A stretch of DNA of 64,000 nucleotides from Marinobacter sp. ATCH36 (GCF_023555055.1 NZ_JAMJPL010000001.1:868001-932000), one strand, 5' to 3'; counted from the stretch's first letter, positions 1 to 10,620 are shown. Notes: generated from the sequence alone by a model not told the origin. A program made the numbers and translations.

Positions 1-520
1 CATGGCGCTGTTGCTATATCGTGCGGAAAACGCCCTGGACGAGTTCCTCCAGAACCTGCCCAATCGTCCGGTCGCACTGGCTCTGCGTGGCATTACCATG
101 CCTCTGGGGCGCCGCTGGGACAAACCACACGACGACCTGGCACGCAAACTGGCCAGAGCTATCTCAACCGACAGCCCGGTCCGTGAGAAATTGTTGGTAC
201 CGACCTGGACCACCAATGGTGAAGGGACAGTTGAGAATCCTGTCGCCCGTTACAACGGCCTGCTAAAGGATTACGACAAGGCCGAGCAGCTCTATCGCAA
301 GGCTACGAAGGCCTACGCCAAGGGACAGCTGCCAATGGAGGCCCTGCACCCCGAGGAGCGCTTTGAGGCTGCCCTGAAGGCCGATATCTTTACCAAGGAA
401 GAAGCTGATTTCATGCGCCAGTATGAAACCACGGTCCTGGAAATGCTGACAGTCGACGACTTCCCGTTCGACGAGTTCGCAAGCAACAAGGACACACTGA
501 TCGACCATAACCCGGCCTGA
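1..520 (+). CDS. fadE: acyl-CoA dehydrogenase FadE, C-terminal part (5' end outside window)
   Basis: The reading frame is open from the first base, so only the last 172 or so residues are present. They match the C-terminal extension (DUF1974) found only in the large FadE type of acyl-CoA dehydrogenase. This includes the stretch around LPNRPVALALRGITMPLGRR and the late VDDFPFDEFA, equivalent to the VDDF...EEL motif near the end of E. coli FadE. FadE carries out the first, FAD-dependent step of fatty-acid beta-oxidation. The catalytic dehydrogenase domain lies upstream of the window. The gene converges on the GMC oxidoreductase with only 20 bases between stop codons. Family assignment is firm; the start cannot be seen. 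Confidence 0.85.
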   Translation, partial: MALLLYRAENALDEFLQNLPNRPVALALRGITMPLGRRWDKPHDDLARKLARAISTDSPVREKLLVPTWTTNGEGTVENPVARYNGLLKDYDKAEQLYRKATKAYAKGQLPMEALHPEERFEAALKADIFTKEEADFMRQYETTVLEMLTVDDFPFDEFASNKDTLIDHNPA

Positions 521-540
521 TCAGAGGTTAGTGTCTGACA

Positions 541-2211
541 TTATTCGCCGCCCAGGATCCAGCGGGCGGCTTTTTCCGCAATCATCAGGGTGGGTGAGTT
601 GGTGTTGCCGCTGGTAATGCTGGGCATTACAGCGGCATCAACCACTCGCAGTCCTGCCACTCCCCGCACCCGCAGGTGGGGGTCCACCACGGCGAGCTCA
701 TCGTCTGCGTGGCCCATACGGGCGGTGCCCACCGGATGGAAAATGGTGGTCCCGATATCTCCGGCCAGCTTGGTGAGCTCGTCATCGGTCTGGTACTGAA
801 GACCGGGTTTGAACTCTTCCGGCTGGTATTGCATGAAAGCGGGCTGTTCCGAAATGCGGCGGGTTACCCGCAGTGAATCTGCGGCCACTTTCCGATCTTC
901 CGGTGTGCTCAGGTAATTCGGGGCAATGGCCGGAGCCTGTTTCGGGTCGTTACTGCGAATACGCACCGTGCCCCGGCTGGTGGGGTTCAGGTTGCAGACA
1001 CTGGCGGTGATTGCCGGAAAGTCATGCAGCGGCTGGCCGAAGGCGTCCAGACTCAGGGGCTGAACGTGATATTCGATATTGGCGTAGTCGAACTCGTCGG
1101 AGCTGCGGGTAAACAGGCAGAGCTGGGAGGGCGCCATGCTCATGGGGCCGGAGCGGGTAAGCAGATATTCCAGCCCGATGCGGGCCTTGCCGATCAGTGA
1201 GTTGACCATGGTGTTCAGCGTGGTGACACCCTTCACCTTGTAAACGGACCGGATCTGCAGGTGGTCCTGCAGATTTTCACCAACGCCGGGCAGATCTTTG
1301 ACCACCTCAATACCGTGTTCTCTCAGAAGGTCGGCCGGTCCGATGCCTGAAAGCTGTAGAAGTTGCGGTGAGCCGATAGCGCCGGCGGCGAGGATGACCT
1401 CGCGTTTTGCCCCGGCAACGGCTTCGCCGTGGCCTCTTCGGTCAACGCGAACACCTGTACAGCGAGGCCCGGAACCGGAGGTTTCGGTTTCCAGGCCGAG
1501 CACGTGGGTGGAATGCCAGAGCGTGAGGTTGGGGCGTTTCTCGGCTTCCCGGAGGAAGGCTTTGGAGGTATTCCAGCGCCACCCCGAGCGCTGGTTCACC
1601 TCGAAATAATCCACGCCCTCATTGTCGCCCCGGTTGAAGTCCCGGGTTCGGGGAATGCCAGCTTCGACGCAGGCTGTGGCAAAGTCTTCCAGTACTTTCC
1701 ACTTCAGGCGTTGGTGCTCAATTCGCCACTCGCCTCCATGACCATGGTATTTGTGGTGTTCCGGGTCGGCATCGCCGCCGTCATCGAGGCGGTAGTGGTC
1801 CTCGTGACGCATGAAATCGGGCAGGCAATTGTCCCAATTCCAGGCTTCTTCGCCGGTGATCTCCGCCCATTGATTGTAATCTCGTGCCTGGCCGCGAATG
1901 TAGAGCATGCCGTTGATGCTGGAGCAACCGCCCAGGGTCTTGCCCCGCGGATAGATCAGCGAGCGTCCATTCAGGCCGGGATCCGGCTCAGTGCGGAACC
2001 GCCAATCGGTACGTGGGTTGTCGATGCAGTACAGGTAACCCACGGGAATATGGATCCAGTGATAGTTGTCCCGGCCGCCGGCTTCGATCAGCAGTACCCG
2101 GTTGGCCGGGTCCGCACTCAGGCGGTTGGCCAGCAGGCAACCGGCGGTGCCGGCACCGATGATGATGTAGTCGAACTCCTGCAGTCGCTGTGCTTTGTTG
2201 TTGTTGGACAT
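541..2211 (-). CDS. GMC-family FAD-dependent alcohol/choline dehydrogenase
   Basis: This is a 556-residue glucose-methanol-choline oxidoreductase, the usual length for the family. The N-terminal Rossmann motif is IIIGAGTAGCLLANRL, followed by GGCSSINGMLYIRGQ (GMC signature 1) and AAGAIGSPQLLQLSGIGP (signature 2). The C-terminal block GTARMGHADDELAVVDPHLR carries the catalytic histidine region, and NTNSPTLMIAEKAA closes the protein. Such proteins oxidise primary alcohols or choline to aldehydes; AlkJ-type alcohol dehydrogenases of alkane degraders belong here. The substrate cannot be read from sequence. An upstream extension of the frame to 2373 is poorly conserved in character, so I chose the ATG at 2211, which directly precedes the conserved N-terminus. 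It is divergent from crcB. Confidence 0.88.
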   Translation of the reverse strand: MSNNNKAQRLQEFDYIIIGAGTAGCLLANRLSADPANRVLLIEAGGRDNYHWIHIPVGYLYCIDNPRTDWRFRTEPDPGLNGRSLIYPRGKTLGGCSSINGMLYIRGQARDYNQWAEITGEEAWNWDNCLPDFMRHEDHYRLDDGGDADPEHHKYHGHGGEWRIEHQRLKWKVLEDFATACVEAGIPRTRDFNRGDNEGVDYFEVNQRSGWRWNTSKAFLREAEKRPNLTLWHSTHVLGLETETSGSGPRCTGVRVDRRGHGEAVAGAKREVILAAGAIGSPQLLQLSGIGPADLLREHGIEVVKDLPGVGENLQDHLQIRSVYKVKGVTTLNTMVNSLIGKARIGLEYLLTRSGPMSMAPSQLCLFTRSSDEFDYANIEYHVQPLSLDAFGQPLHDFPAITASVCNLNPTSRGTVRIRSNDPKQAPAIAPNYLSTPEDRKVAADSLRVTRRISEQPAFMQYQPEEFKPGLQYQTDDELTKLAGDIGTTIFHPVGTARMGHADDELAVVDPHLRVRGVAGLRVVDAAVMPSITSGNTNSPTLMIAEKAARWILGGE

Positions 2212-2393
2212 TGCGATGTTTTCCCAGCTTAATGGATGTCTGGAGTGTATAGAATTTAACACCTTCGGCCACACCCTTTTCAGTGTAGCCGTCGATGCGG
2301 AGGTGTCCCGAGGAGCATCACTTAACTTGCAGCGTGTTAACCGGCATACTCTGAGGAAACAGTGAGCACCCAAATACGAGGTGAATCAGACGA

Positions 2394-2774
2394 ATGTGGC
2401 TATCAATCCTGGCTGTAAGCGCCGGAGCCGTCATAGGCGCTAACCTGAGATGGGCCCTGGGCCTCTGGCTCAACAGCAGCTACCACGCCATTCCCTACGG
2501 CACATTGGCGGCAAACCTCTCGGGCGGCTGGCTCGTTGGCCTGCTAATCGGCTATTTCGTCCACGGCAGCTCCCTCGCACCCGAGTGGCGCCTGTTCGCC
2601 ATAACCGGCCTCTGTGGAGCGCTTACCACTTTCTCCACCTTCTCGCTGGAGATGTTTTCTGCGATTCAGGAAGGCAAGTGGAGCATGGCCCTTGCAGGAA
2701 TACTGGCCCATGTAGTTGGCTCTATCCTTATGACTGCGCTGGGGATTTATACCTTCGGCCTGGTCCGCGGATGA
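2394..2774 (+). CDS. crcB: fluoride ion channel CrcB/Fluc
   Basis: This 126-residue protein has four hydrophobic segments and the Fluc signatures: GAVIGANLRW near the N-terminus, GTLAANLSGGWLVG in the second segment, and GLCGALTTFSTFSLE in the third, which includes the pore-lining phenylalanine/threonine/serine track. Fluc channels work as antiparallel dimers in the inner membrane and export fluoride. A Shine-Dalgarno GAGGTG at 2378-2383 sits ten bases before the ATG. I looked for the fluoride riboswitch in the 180-base leader and found no convincing match, so regulation is unknown. Confidence 0.93.
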   Translation: MWLSILAVSAGAVIGANLRWALGLWLNSSYHAIPYGTLAANLSGGWLVGLLIGYFVHGSSLAPEWRLFAITGLCGALTTFSTFSLEMFSAIQEGKWSMALAGILAHVVGSILMTALGIYTFGLVRG

Positions 2775-2811
2775 TGGGTAACACTACTTATGCAATAAAT
2801 TGAAAATACCC

Positions 2812-2840
2812 TTGGCAATTCCTGAAACAAAGAGTAAAGT
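2812..2840 (+). promoter_or_regulatory. candidate sigma-70 promoter of the cold-shock gene
   Basis: TTGGCA at 2812-2817 and TAAAGT at 2835-2840 are separated by 17 bases. The implied start near 2847 would give a leader of about 168 nt before the cold-shock ATG, close to the roughly 160-nt leader of E. coli cspA. The leader also holds GACGTAC at about 2880, reminiscent of the cold box. This is motif reading only. Confidence 0.45.
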
Positions 2841-3014
2841 TATTTGTGTAGGAAAGATTCAGCAAAGCATTCATGAATAAGACGTACCTCCGCAGTAAGT
2901 AGTGACCGTCCTGTTTTTGATTCCGCGAGTTCTGTATTTCCGTAAACGCTGATCGGGCATCATGACGATGGCCTGGCGGCAAGATTAAATGATTGATTTC
3001 AGGAATTTTAAGTT

Positions 3015-3221
3015 ATGTCTACTACTACCGGCACTGTTAAGTTCTTCAACGAAGCTAAAGGCTTTGGCTTTATCACTCGTGAAGGCGGCCCGGACGTATT
3101 CGTTCACTACAGCGCAATTCAGGGCAGCGGTTTCAAGACCCTGGCAGAAGGCCAGCAGGTTGAGTTCACCGTTACCCAGGGCCAGAAAGGTCCTCAGGCG
3201 GAAAACGTTACTGCTATCTAA
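3015..3221 (+). CDS. cold-shock domain protein (CspA family)
   Basis: This 68-residue single cold-shock domain protein has the RNP1 motif KGFGFITRE and the RNP2-like DVFVHYSAI. The start [15 protein letters not shown] and the C-terminal [10 protein letters not shown] are standard for CspA-type RNA chaperones, which bind single-stranded RNA and melt structure. AGGAA about ten bases before the ATG can serve as ribosome binding site. It is monocistronic, with a strong terminator just after the stop. Whether expression is cold-induced cannot be told from the protein, but the 240-base intergenic leader is suggestive. Confidence 0.95.
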   Translation: MSTTTGTVKFFNEAKGFGFITREGGPDVFVHYSAIQGSGFKTLAEGQQVEFTVTQGQKGPQAENVTAI

Positions 3222-3240
3222 CTGATAACAGTACACGCCA

Positions 3241-3267
3241 AAAAGGCAGCTTCGGCTGCCTTTTTTT
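3241..3267 (+). terminator. intrinsic terminator after the cold-shock gene
   Basis: A GGCAGC/GCTGCC stem with a TTCG loop is flanked by AAAA before and seven T after. This is a canonical terminator 20 bases after the stop codon. It also has an A-run on the other side, so it may work for the convergent PAS gene. Confidence 0.9.
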
Positions 3268-3334
3268 GTGGACGGATTTTGTGATTTCTGAGAACAATAT
3301 AATCTCGGCTTCTGCTCAGGTGCGTTTTTCTGCC

Positions 3335-3718
3335 CTAATCAATAGCTCTCTGGACTGCCACATAATGCGTGGTTTTGTCGCCATCCATCACCGGTGCAAT
3401 TTTCCATTCAATGGTAAAAGCCGAGCCGTCCTTGCGGTAATTAATGGTAGTGCCGTGAAAGGTCCGATTATTCTTCAGATCTTCAGACAAACGCTCTTTC
3501 ACTCCGCTTTCGGTTTCTGGTCCCTGCAGCAGTCCCGGTGTCTTCCCGATGACTTCATCTGCTGAATAGCCAGTCAGGTTGCTGAAGGCTTGATTCACAT
3601 AGATGATCACGGAGTTTTTATGATCGGCAGTGGCTTCTGTCACCATAATCGATTCAAAAGCCAGGCTAGCGACAGTTTGAAACAGTGAGGATTGAAGTAC
3701 GTCTTTGGAAGTGTTCAT
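3335..3718 (-). CDS. single-domain LOV-like PAS protein lacking the photoactive cysteine
   Basis: The 127-residue protein is essentially one PAS domain of the LOV/PAS_9 type, with IIYVNQAFSNLTGYSADEVI, then NYRKDGSAFTIEWKIAPV and HYVAVQRAID. LOV photoreceptors carry a GxNCRFLQG motif whose cysteine forms the flavin adduct. Here the equivalent is GKTPGLLQG, so the cysteine position is proline. There is no output domain, so it could sense a ligand or redox state or act as a partner of another protein. It is monocistronic and convergent with the cold-shock gene. The PAS fold is sure; flavin binding is not known. Confidence 0.8.
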   Translation of the reverse strand: MNTSKDVLQSSLFQTVASLAFESIMVTEATADHKNSVIIYVNQAFSNLTGYSADEVIGKTPGLLQGPETESGVKERLSEDLKNNRTFHGTTINYRKDGSAFTIEWKIAPVMDGDKTTHYVAVQRAID

Positions 3719-3846
3719 ACAATTCCTTTTCCGTGGAGAACGCGGATGTTGTTTGATGGATCGGAAATCATTGTACGAACTGCGCCCGTCACTGTATCAG
3801 TTCGGGACCAAAGCAAAACTGAACAGCTGAACTGACCGTCAGTTTC

Positions 3847-3887
3847 GGGCCTGATCAGCAAGCGGTTTAGTTCGTCCGATCAGGCCC
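3847..3887 (-). terminator. hairpin downstream of the dienelactone hydrolase gene
   Basis: GGGCCTGATC at 3847-3856 is perfectly complementary to GATCAGGCCC at 3878-3887, with a 21-base loop. It lies ten bases after the hydrolase stop. There is no clear T-run, so Rho-independent termination is doubtful. Confidence 0.4.
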
Positions 3888-3896
3888 TCTCTGGGC

Positions 3897-4712
3897 TCAG
3901 TTATTGAAGACCTCTTCGTAAAGCCGCATGGTGCCTTCCCAGGAACGTTTGGCTGCATCCTCGTTATAGGCAATGGGCATATCGAATTCTTCCGCCACCT
4001 TGTCTGCCCCGGGATTGGTGAAGGAGTGCAGAACTCCGGGGAAACTGACCAGAGTCAGGTCGGCTTCGGCATCCTGCATTTCTTTCACCAGGCCAGACAC
4101 CTGATCTGAGGGCACCATCTGGTCCGCGCCGCCGGTGTAGACATGAATCCTGGGCTGTACCATTCCGGCTTCAGCCTCGATGGGGCTGCCGAGAGCACCG
4201 TGGTAGCTGACCACGGCGTCCAGGTCCACGCCCAGCCGGGCCATATTCAGCACCACCGCCCCGCCGAAACAGTAACCCTGGGCAGCGATTTTGTTACTGT
4301 CGACGCTGTCGTGCTTTTCCAGCAACTCCTTTGCGGCCATAAACCGGGCCTTGACCTGATCCATGTCCCCGGTGGCTTCCTTCATAAACTGCTGAGCGTC
4401 TTCAGGATGCTCCGCAAGCTTGCCCGAACCGTACATGTCCAGGGCGAATGCGGTATAGCCCGCTGCGGCAAGCTTCTCCGCCTGCTCCCGGGCGAATTCG
4501 TTATGGCCCCACCATTCGTGGACCACAAGAACACCGGGGCGTTTGCCGTCGGCTTCGTCATCGTAAGCCATGTAACCGGTGAAGGTCTCACCGTTCACTT
4601 CATATTCTACGGTTTCTGTCTGCATTTCAGCTGATACCTGTCCACTTGCGAGGGTAAGGGCTACCGCGAGTGAAAGCGGGGCTGCGGTCAGGGCGTATTT
4701 TTTTGTGTTCAT
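3897..4712 (-). CDS. exported dienelactone hydrolase family protein
   Basis: The protein is an alpha/beta hydrolase of 271 residues with an N-terminal signal peptide ending near ASGQVSAE, so it is probably periplasmic. The catalytic triad of the DLH family is visible: the nucleophile cysteine in GYCFGG, an aspartate in GGADQMVPS and a histidine in VLHSFTNPG. The VLVVHEWWGHN stretch supplies the oxyanion-hole region. DLH cleaves dienelactones in chlorocatechol breakdown, but many exported homologues act on other esters, so the substrate is open. The ATG at 4712 is preferred over the one at 4727 because AGGA lies seven bases ahead of it. Confidence 0.85.
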   Translation of the reverse strand: MNTKKYALTAAPLSLAVALTLASGQVSAEMQTETVEYEVNGETFTGYMAYDDEADGKRPGVLVVHEWWGHNEFAREQAEKLAAAGYTAFALDMYGSGKLAEHPEDAQQFMKEATGDMDQVKARFMAAKELLEKHDSVDSNKIAAQGYCFGGAVVLNMARLGVDLDAVVSYHGALGSPIEAEAGMVQPRIHVYTGGADQMVPSDQVSGLVKEMQDAEADLTLVSFPGVLHSFTNPGADKVAEEFDMPIAYNEDAAKRSWEGTMRLYEEVFNN

Positions 4713-4870
4713 GGGTTCCTGCTCCATTTGGGTCGATTACCTGGCTGGTCCGGTGTTTACGCCGGAATCCGTTGAACCGATGCATTCAATTGCTACTGCC
4801 GGTGTCATGCCTTTTTACTACACTTTAGCGGATGACACATTGTTTACTCCACGGATTCAAGGGGCAGCGA

Positions 4871-5989
4871 ATGAAGATCGGTGTACCGAAGGAGATAAAG
4901 AACCATGAATACCGGGTAGGAATGACGCCCGCAGCCGTTCATGAACTTTGCGAGTATGGGCACAGCGTTTATGTCCAGGTGGATGCAGGCTCGGCCATCG
5001 GTTTCAGCAATGAGGACTACCGCAAAGCCGGCGCGGATATTCTTGACGACGGCTCTGCGGTGTTTGCCGCCGCAGAGATGATCGTCAAGGTCAAGGAGCC
5101 CCAGGCCAGTGAGAGGGCGTTGCTGACGCCGGAACACACACTGTTCACCTATCTGCACCTGGCGCCGGACCAGGCGCAGACAGACGACCTGGTAAAATCC
5201 GGCGCCACCTGCATTGCCTATGAAACCGTGACAGATAGTCACGGGCGCTTGCCGTTGTTGGCCCCCATGTCGGAAGTGGCGGGGCGAATGTCGATACAGG
5301 CTGGCGCTCATTGCCTGGAAAAATCATTGGGGGGCCGTGGTGTGCTCCTGGGTGGCGTGCCCGGCGTCAGCCCGGCGCGGGTGACAGTGATTGGTGGCGG
5401 TGTAGTCGGGCAGAATGCGGTGGCTATGGCCATCGGGCTGGGTGCCCAGGTGACGGTGCTGGACCGGAACATGGATGTACTACGGAGTCTTGATCACCTC
5501 TATGGCAATCGCATCAGCACCCTGTTCTCCACCGCCGCAACCCTGGATGAAGCAGTGACAGAATCCGACCTGGTCATCGGCGGTGTTCTGATTCCCGGGG
5601 CATCCGCCCCCAAACTGGTCACCCGTGATATGGTCAGCCGTATGCCGGAGGGCAGCGTCATCGTGGACGTGGCCATTGATCAGGGAGGTTGTACCGAGAC
5701 CTCCAGACCCACCACCCACGATGCGCCCACCTATGTGGTGGATGGTGTTGTGCACTATTGTGTTGCCAATATGCCGGGCGCTGTGGCCAGAACCTCTACG
5801 CTGGCATTGAATAATGTAACTCTGCCATTCATCGCCGCCCTGGCCAACAAGGGCCCGGAGCAGGCGATGAAAGACGATCATCATTTGCGCAACGGCCTTA
5901 ATGTTTACCAGGGCAGGGTGACCTTTCGCGAGGTGGCAGAGGCTACCGGCTACGACTTTGCGGAGCCGGAATCCCTGCTCGGCCAGTAA
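4871..5989 (+). CDS. ald: alanine dehydrogenase
   Basis: This is a 372-residue NAD-dependent alanine dehydrogenase that interconverts alanine with pyruvate plus ammonia in the cytoplasm. It opens with [20 protein letters not shown], the family signature with the substrate-binding arginine and lysine. It continues with the catalytic lysine in VKVKEP, LAPDQAQ, the Rossmann motif [13 protein letters not shown] and the late [13 protein letters not shown]. The frame is open further upstream, but the conserved N-terminus fixes the ATG at 4871. It is followed after 23 bases by a GST-like gene and may be co-transcribed with it. Confidence 0.95.
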   Translation: MKIGVPKEIKNHEYRVGMTPAAVHELCEYGHSVYVQVDAGSAIGFSNEDYRKAGADILDDGSAVFAAAEMIVKVKEPQASERALLTPEHTLFTYLHLAPDQAQTDDLVKSGATCIAYETVTDSHGRLPLLAPMSEVAGRMSIQAGAHCLEKSLGGRGVLLGGVPGVSPARVTVIGGGVVGQNAVAMAIGLGAQVTVLDRNMDVLRSLDHLYGNRISTLFSTAATLDEAVTESDLVIGGVLIPGASAPKLVTRDMVSRMPEGSVIVDVAIDQGGCTETSRPTTHDAPTYVVDGVVHYCVANMPGAVARTSTLALNNVTLPFIAALANKGPEQAMKDDHHLRNGLNVYQGRVTFREVAEATGYDFAEPESLLGQ

Positions 5990-6012
5990 TTCTATTCAAT
6001 CAAGGAGATCTC

Positions 6013-6585
6013 ATGAAACTGATTGGCTCTACCACATCCCCCTATGTTCGGCGTATCAGGCTGCTGCTGGCTGACAATGACTATGAATTCGTGAATCTCG
6101 ACATCTATGGCGAGGACAGGGATGAGTTGCGACGGAATAACCCGGCGCTGAAAATCCCCATGCTGGTTGACGGCGGCCAGGAGGTCTACGACTCCCGGGT
6201 GATTGCCCGTTACGTCAGTGAGAAGCAGGGTCTGGCTCCGCTTACCTGGGATCAGGAAAACCAGCTGACTCTGATTGATGCCGCCAACGATTCTGCCGTT
6301 ATCCTGCTGCTGTCGTCCCGTTCGGGGATTGATATCAGCGAGAACCTGATGTTTTTCAATCTTCAGCGGGAGCGCATCATGATGACGATGCGCACTCTCG
6401 CGGCTATGGTCGATGACGGCCAGTTCAGTCAGTGGAATTATCCGGCTATCTGCCTTTATTGCCTGGTTGATTGGGTTGATTTCCGGGATCTGGTGGATTT
6501 CTCCGGCATTGAGAGTCTGCTCAGTTTCCGGGATCACTATCGCAACGATGAACTGATTGGCACTACGGACCCGAGAAAATCGTAA
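6013..6585 (+). CDS. glutathione S-transferase family protein
   Basis: The 190-residue protein starts with a thioredoxin-fold GST N-terminal domain (MKLIGSTTSPYVRRIRLLLA, then PALKIPMLV and a DSRVIARYV helix that normally binds the glutathione gamma-glutamyl group). The rest is helical, as in the GST C-terminal domain, though slightly short. AAGGAGATCTC precedes the ATG, a strong ribosome binding site. It lies 23 bases after ald, so an operon is likely. Catalytic role and substrate are unknown. Confidence 0.8.
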   Translation: MKLIGSTTSPYVRRIRLLLADNDYEFVNLDIYGEDRDELRRNNPALKIPMLVDGGQEVYDSRVIARYVSEKQGLAPLTWDQENQLTLIDAANDSAVILLLSSRSGIDISENLMFFNLQRERIMMTMRTLAAMVDDGQFSQWNYPAICLYCLVDWVDFRDLVDFSGIESLLSFRDHYRNDELIGTTDPRKS

Positions 6586-6592
6586 TGTTTTG

Positions 6593-6620
6593 GCAGGCCG
6601 GGCCATGCCTGGCCTGCTTT
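6593..6620 (+). terminator. probable terminator after the GST gene
   Basis: GCAGGCC at 6593-6599 pairs with GGCCTGC at 6611-6617 and is followed by three T. The stem is GC-rich but the T-tract is short, so this is a moderate candidate. Confidence 0.5.
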
Positions 6621-6698
6621 CCCGTCTGAAAAGTTAAGTTAAAATTAAGTTCTTCTTATGGTTGCAGAACCTATCTACCGAAATTATCTTGGTCATTA

Positions 6699-6712
6699 CT
6701 TAATCATTTAAG
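6699..6712. promoter_or_regulatory. candidate operator, inverted repeat CTTAA-N4-TTAAG (site 1)
   Basis: CTTAATCATTTAAG has five-base arms in inverted orientation with four bases between; flanking A and T extend it to six. The same arm pair recurs at 6842-6855. Both lie in the 328-base intergenic region before the sugar porin, the only gap over 300 bases in the window, in which I see no gene. A regulator such as the LacI protein of the locus could bind here. Confidence 0.35.
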
Positions 6713-6841
6713 TTCGTGTGCACCCAAAGTGCAGCCGGCAGAAATGATTGAGAAACGACGAAAGTCTGGGGCGAGTGTGAAGCCTCTGATTCATTAATGT
6801 TGTAGCAGTAGTTATGAAATACGAATTTTCTTATCGCATAG

Positions 6842-8320
<1,479 letters not shown>

Positions 8321-8350
8321 TACCGACAACAACAAGATGAGGTAAGCACC

Positions 8351-9622
8351 ATGTTCAGATCCAATGGATTACAGTGGATTCTAGGCGGCCTGGCCGCCAG
8401 TCTTCTGGTCGGTGGCCTTCAGGCCAAGACCATCACCATTTCCTGCGGTGCCGTCGGAGCAGAGAAACAGCTTTGTGAGGAAGGTACCCGGGCATGGTCG
8501 GAGAAATCCGGCCATGAGGTTCAGGTTGTCTCTACACCAAATTCAGCCACGGAACGACTGTCGCTATACCAGCAGCTATTCGCAGCCCGTTCCGGCGATG
8601 TGGACGTGTTCCAGATCGATGTGGTCTGGCCCGGCATGCTCGCCAGTCATTTTGTTGACCTGTCGGAATACACGGAAGGGGCGGAAAACAGGCATTTCGA
8701 GGCGCTGGTGGAAAACAATACGGTGGACGGCAGCCTGGTCGCCATGCCCTGGTTTACCGACGTGGGCGTACTCTACTACCGCAAGGACCTGCTGGAAAAA
8801 TACAACCTGAAAGCGCCTGAAACCTGGCAGCAACTGACCGATACCGCAAAAACCGTGATGGCAAAGGAACGTGAGGCCGGCAACGACCGCTTTTGGGGTT
8901 ATGTCTGGCAGGGCCGGGCCTATGAGGGGCTGACCTGCAATGCGCTTGAATGGATTGCCAGCTTTAATGGCGGCACCATCGTTGACGGCGAGGGTGAAGT
9001 GACCGTCAACAATGACAAGGCAGCAGAAGCGCTGGCGCTGGCCAGAACCTGGATTGACGACATATCTCCCCGGAGTGTGTTGAACTACACCGAGGAAGAG
9101 GCGAGAGGTGTTTTCCAGTCCGGCAACGCGCTGTACATGCGCAACTGGCCCTACGCCTGGAGCCTCGCCCAGGGTGAGGACAGCCCGGTCAAGGGCAAGG
9201 TTGGTGTGGTGGCACTGCCCAAGGGCGGCGACAGCGGACAGCACGCCGGCACCCTCGGTGGATGGCAACTGGCGGTGTCGAAATATTCGGATAACGTCGA
9301 TGAAGCCGCGGACCTGGTGCGCTTTCTGACCAGCTATGAAGAGCAGAAGCGCCGCGCCATTGAGGGGAGCTACAACCCCACCATCCCGGACCTGTATCAA
9401 GACGAGGAAGTCCTCGCTGCAGTGCCGTTCTTCGGCGAGTTGTTTGAAACCTTCAAGAATGGCATTCCCCGACCTTCGTCTGCCACCGGTGACCAGTATA
9501 GCCGGGTCAGCAACGCCTTCTTCAATGCCACTCACGATGTACTTTCAGGACAGGCGGAGCCTGAGCAGGCACTGAAGGGGCTTGAAGGAGATTTACAGCG
9601 GCTCGGACGTCGAGGCTGGTAA
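8351..9622 (+). CDS. ABC transporter sugar-binding protein (alpha-glucoside/trehalose/sucrose type)
   Basis: The 423-residue extracellular solute-binding protein family 1 member has a cleavable signal peptide ending near GGLQAK. STPNSATERLSLYQQLFAAR and DVFQIDVVWPG are close to the ThuE/trehalose-maltose binding proteins of rhizobia. The later GNALYMRNWPYAW and GGWQLAVS stretches are also typical. It should capture an alpha-glucoside in the periplasm and deliver it to the two permeases that follow. GAGGT precedes the ATG, and the stop overlaps the next start by one base. Which disaccharide it binds cannot be read directly. Confidence 0.88.
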   Translation: MFRSNGLQWILGGLAASLLVGGLQAKTITISCGAVGAEKQLCEEGTRAWSEKSGHEVQVVSTPNSATERLSLYQQLFAARSGDVDVFQIDVVWPGMLASHFVDLSEYTEGAENRHFEALVENNTVDGSLVAMPWFTDVGVLYYRKDLLEKYNLKAPETWQQLTDTAKTVMAKEREAGNDRFWGYVWQGRAYEGLTCNALEWIASFNGGTIVDGEGEVTVNNDKAAEALALARTWIDDISPRSVLNYTEEEARGVFQSGNALYMRNWPYAWSLAQGEDSPVKGKVGVVALPKGGDSGQHAGTLGGWQLAVSKYSDNVDEAADLVRFLTSYEEQKRRAIEGSYNPTIPDLYQDEEVLAAVPFFGELFETFKNGIPRPSSATGDQYSRVSNAFFNATHDVLSGQAEPEQALKGLEGDLQRLGRRGW

Positions 9623-10620
9623 TGACCATGGCTGATCCGACCGTAACCCCGGCAAATGCGGACGCGGGCGAGCAGTCACTCGCCCGGTCCGTTCCCCTCA
9701 AGCGTCGGCACAACAGAGTGCATCGTCAGCGCCTGCGTGCCGCCTGGATGTTCCTGATCCCGATGCTGGTGTTACTGGCGGCGGTGGCCGGCTGGCCCCT
9801 GATGCGTACCATCTGGTTCAGCTTTACCGACGCCAGTTTCTCGGATATCAGCACCTACAGCATGATCGGGTTCGAAAATTACCTGGTGTACGACAATGGT
9901 GCCTGGTACGGCGTGCTGGCGGACCCAAGCTGGTGGCGTGCGGTCTGGAACACGCTGTATTTCACGGTGGTTTCAGTAGGAGCTGAAACAGTGTTGGGGC
10001 TGATTATCGCCCTGACCCTGAATGCCCAGTTCCGGGGGCGCGGCCTTATTCGCGCCGCAACTCTGATCCCCTGGGCTATTCCCACCATTGTGTCGGCAAA
10101 AATGTGGGGCTGGATGCTCCATGACCAGTTCGGGATTATCAATAACCTCCTAATGACGCTGGGTATTATTGCCGAACCATTGAACTGGACTGCCAACTCG
10201 GACCTATCCATGTGGGCGGTGATCATGGTGGATGTCTGGAAAACCACGCCTTTCATGGCGCTGCTGACCCTGGCTGCGTTGCAGATGCTGCCCTCGGATT
10301 GCTACGAAGCCGCCAAGGTGGATGGAATCCACCCGGTTCGGGTGTTTTTCCGCGTCACACTGCCATTGATCTACCCGGCCCTGATGGTGGCGATTATCTT
10401 CCGTGTTCTGGATGCGTTGCGAGTGTTCGACGTGATCTACGTGCTTACCTCCAACAGCGAGGACACCATGTCCATGTCGGTCTACGCACGCCAGCAACTG
10501 GTGGAATTCCAGGACGTAGGCTACGGCTCGGCGGCCTCCACGGTCCTGTTCCTGATCATTGCCCTGCTGACCATTTCCTACCTTTACCTGGGGCGCAAAC
10601 AGTTCGGAGGTGATGCATGA
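9622..10620 (+). CDS. ABC sugar permease, MalF/ThuF type
   Basis: The 332-residue membrane protein has a basic cytosolic N-terminus and about six transmembrane segments. It has the EAA loop EAAKVDGIHPVRVFFRVTLP that docks on the ATPase. The start overlaps the binding-protein stop in TAATG, and the end overlaps the next permease, so the genes are translationally coupled. It forms one half of the inner-membrane channel. Confidence 0.9.
   Translation: MTMADPTVTPANADAGEQSLARSVPLKRRHNRVHRQRLRAAWMFLIPMLVLLAAVAGWPLMRTIWFSFTDASFSDISTYSMIGFENYLVYDNGAWYGVLADPSWWRAVWNTLYFTVVSVGAETVLGLIIALTLNAQFRGRGLIRAATLIPWAIPTIVSAKMWGWMLHDQFGIINNLLMTLGIIAEPLNWTANSDLSMWAVIMVDVWKTTPFMALLTLAALQMLPSDCYEAAKVDGIHPVRVFFRVTLPLIYPALMVAIIFRVLDALRVFDVIYVLTSNSEDTMSMSVYARQQLVEFQDVGYGSAASTVLFLIIALLTISYLYLGRKQFGGDA

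Noticed and set aside
2212..2393. Possible fluoride riboswitch before crcB
   Set aside because: I could not find the conserved riboswitch core; only ordinary short hairpins are present.
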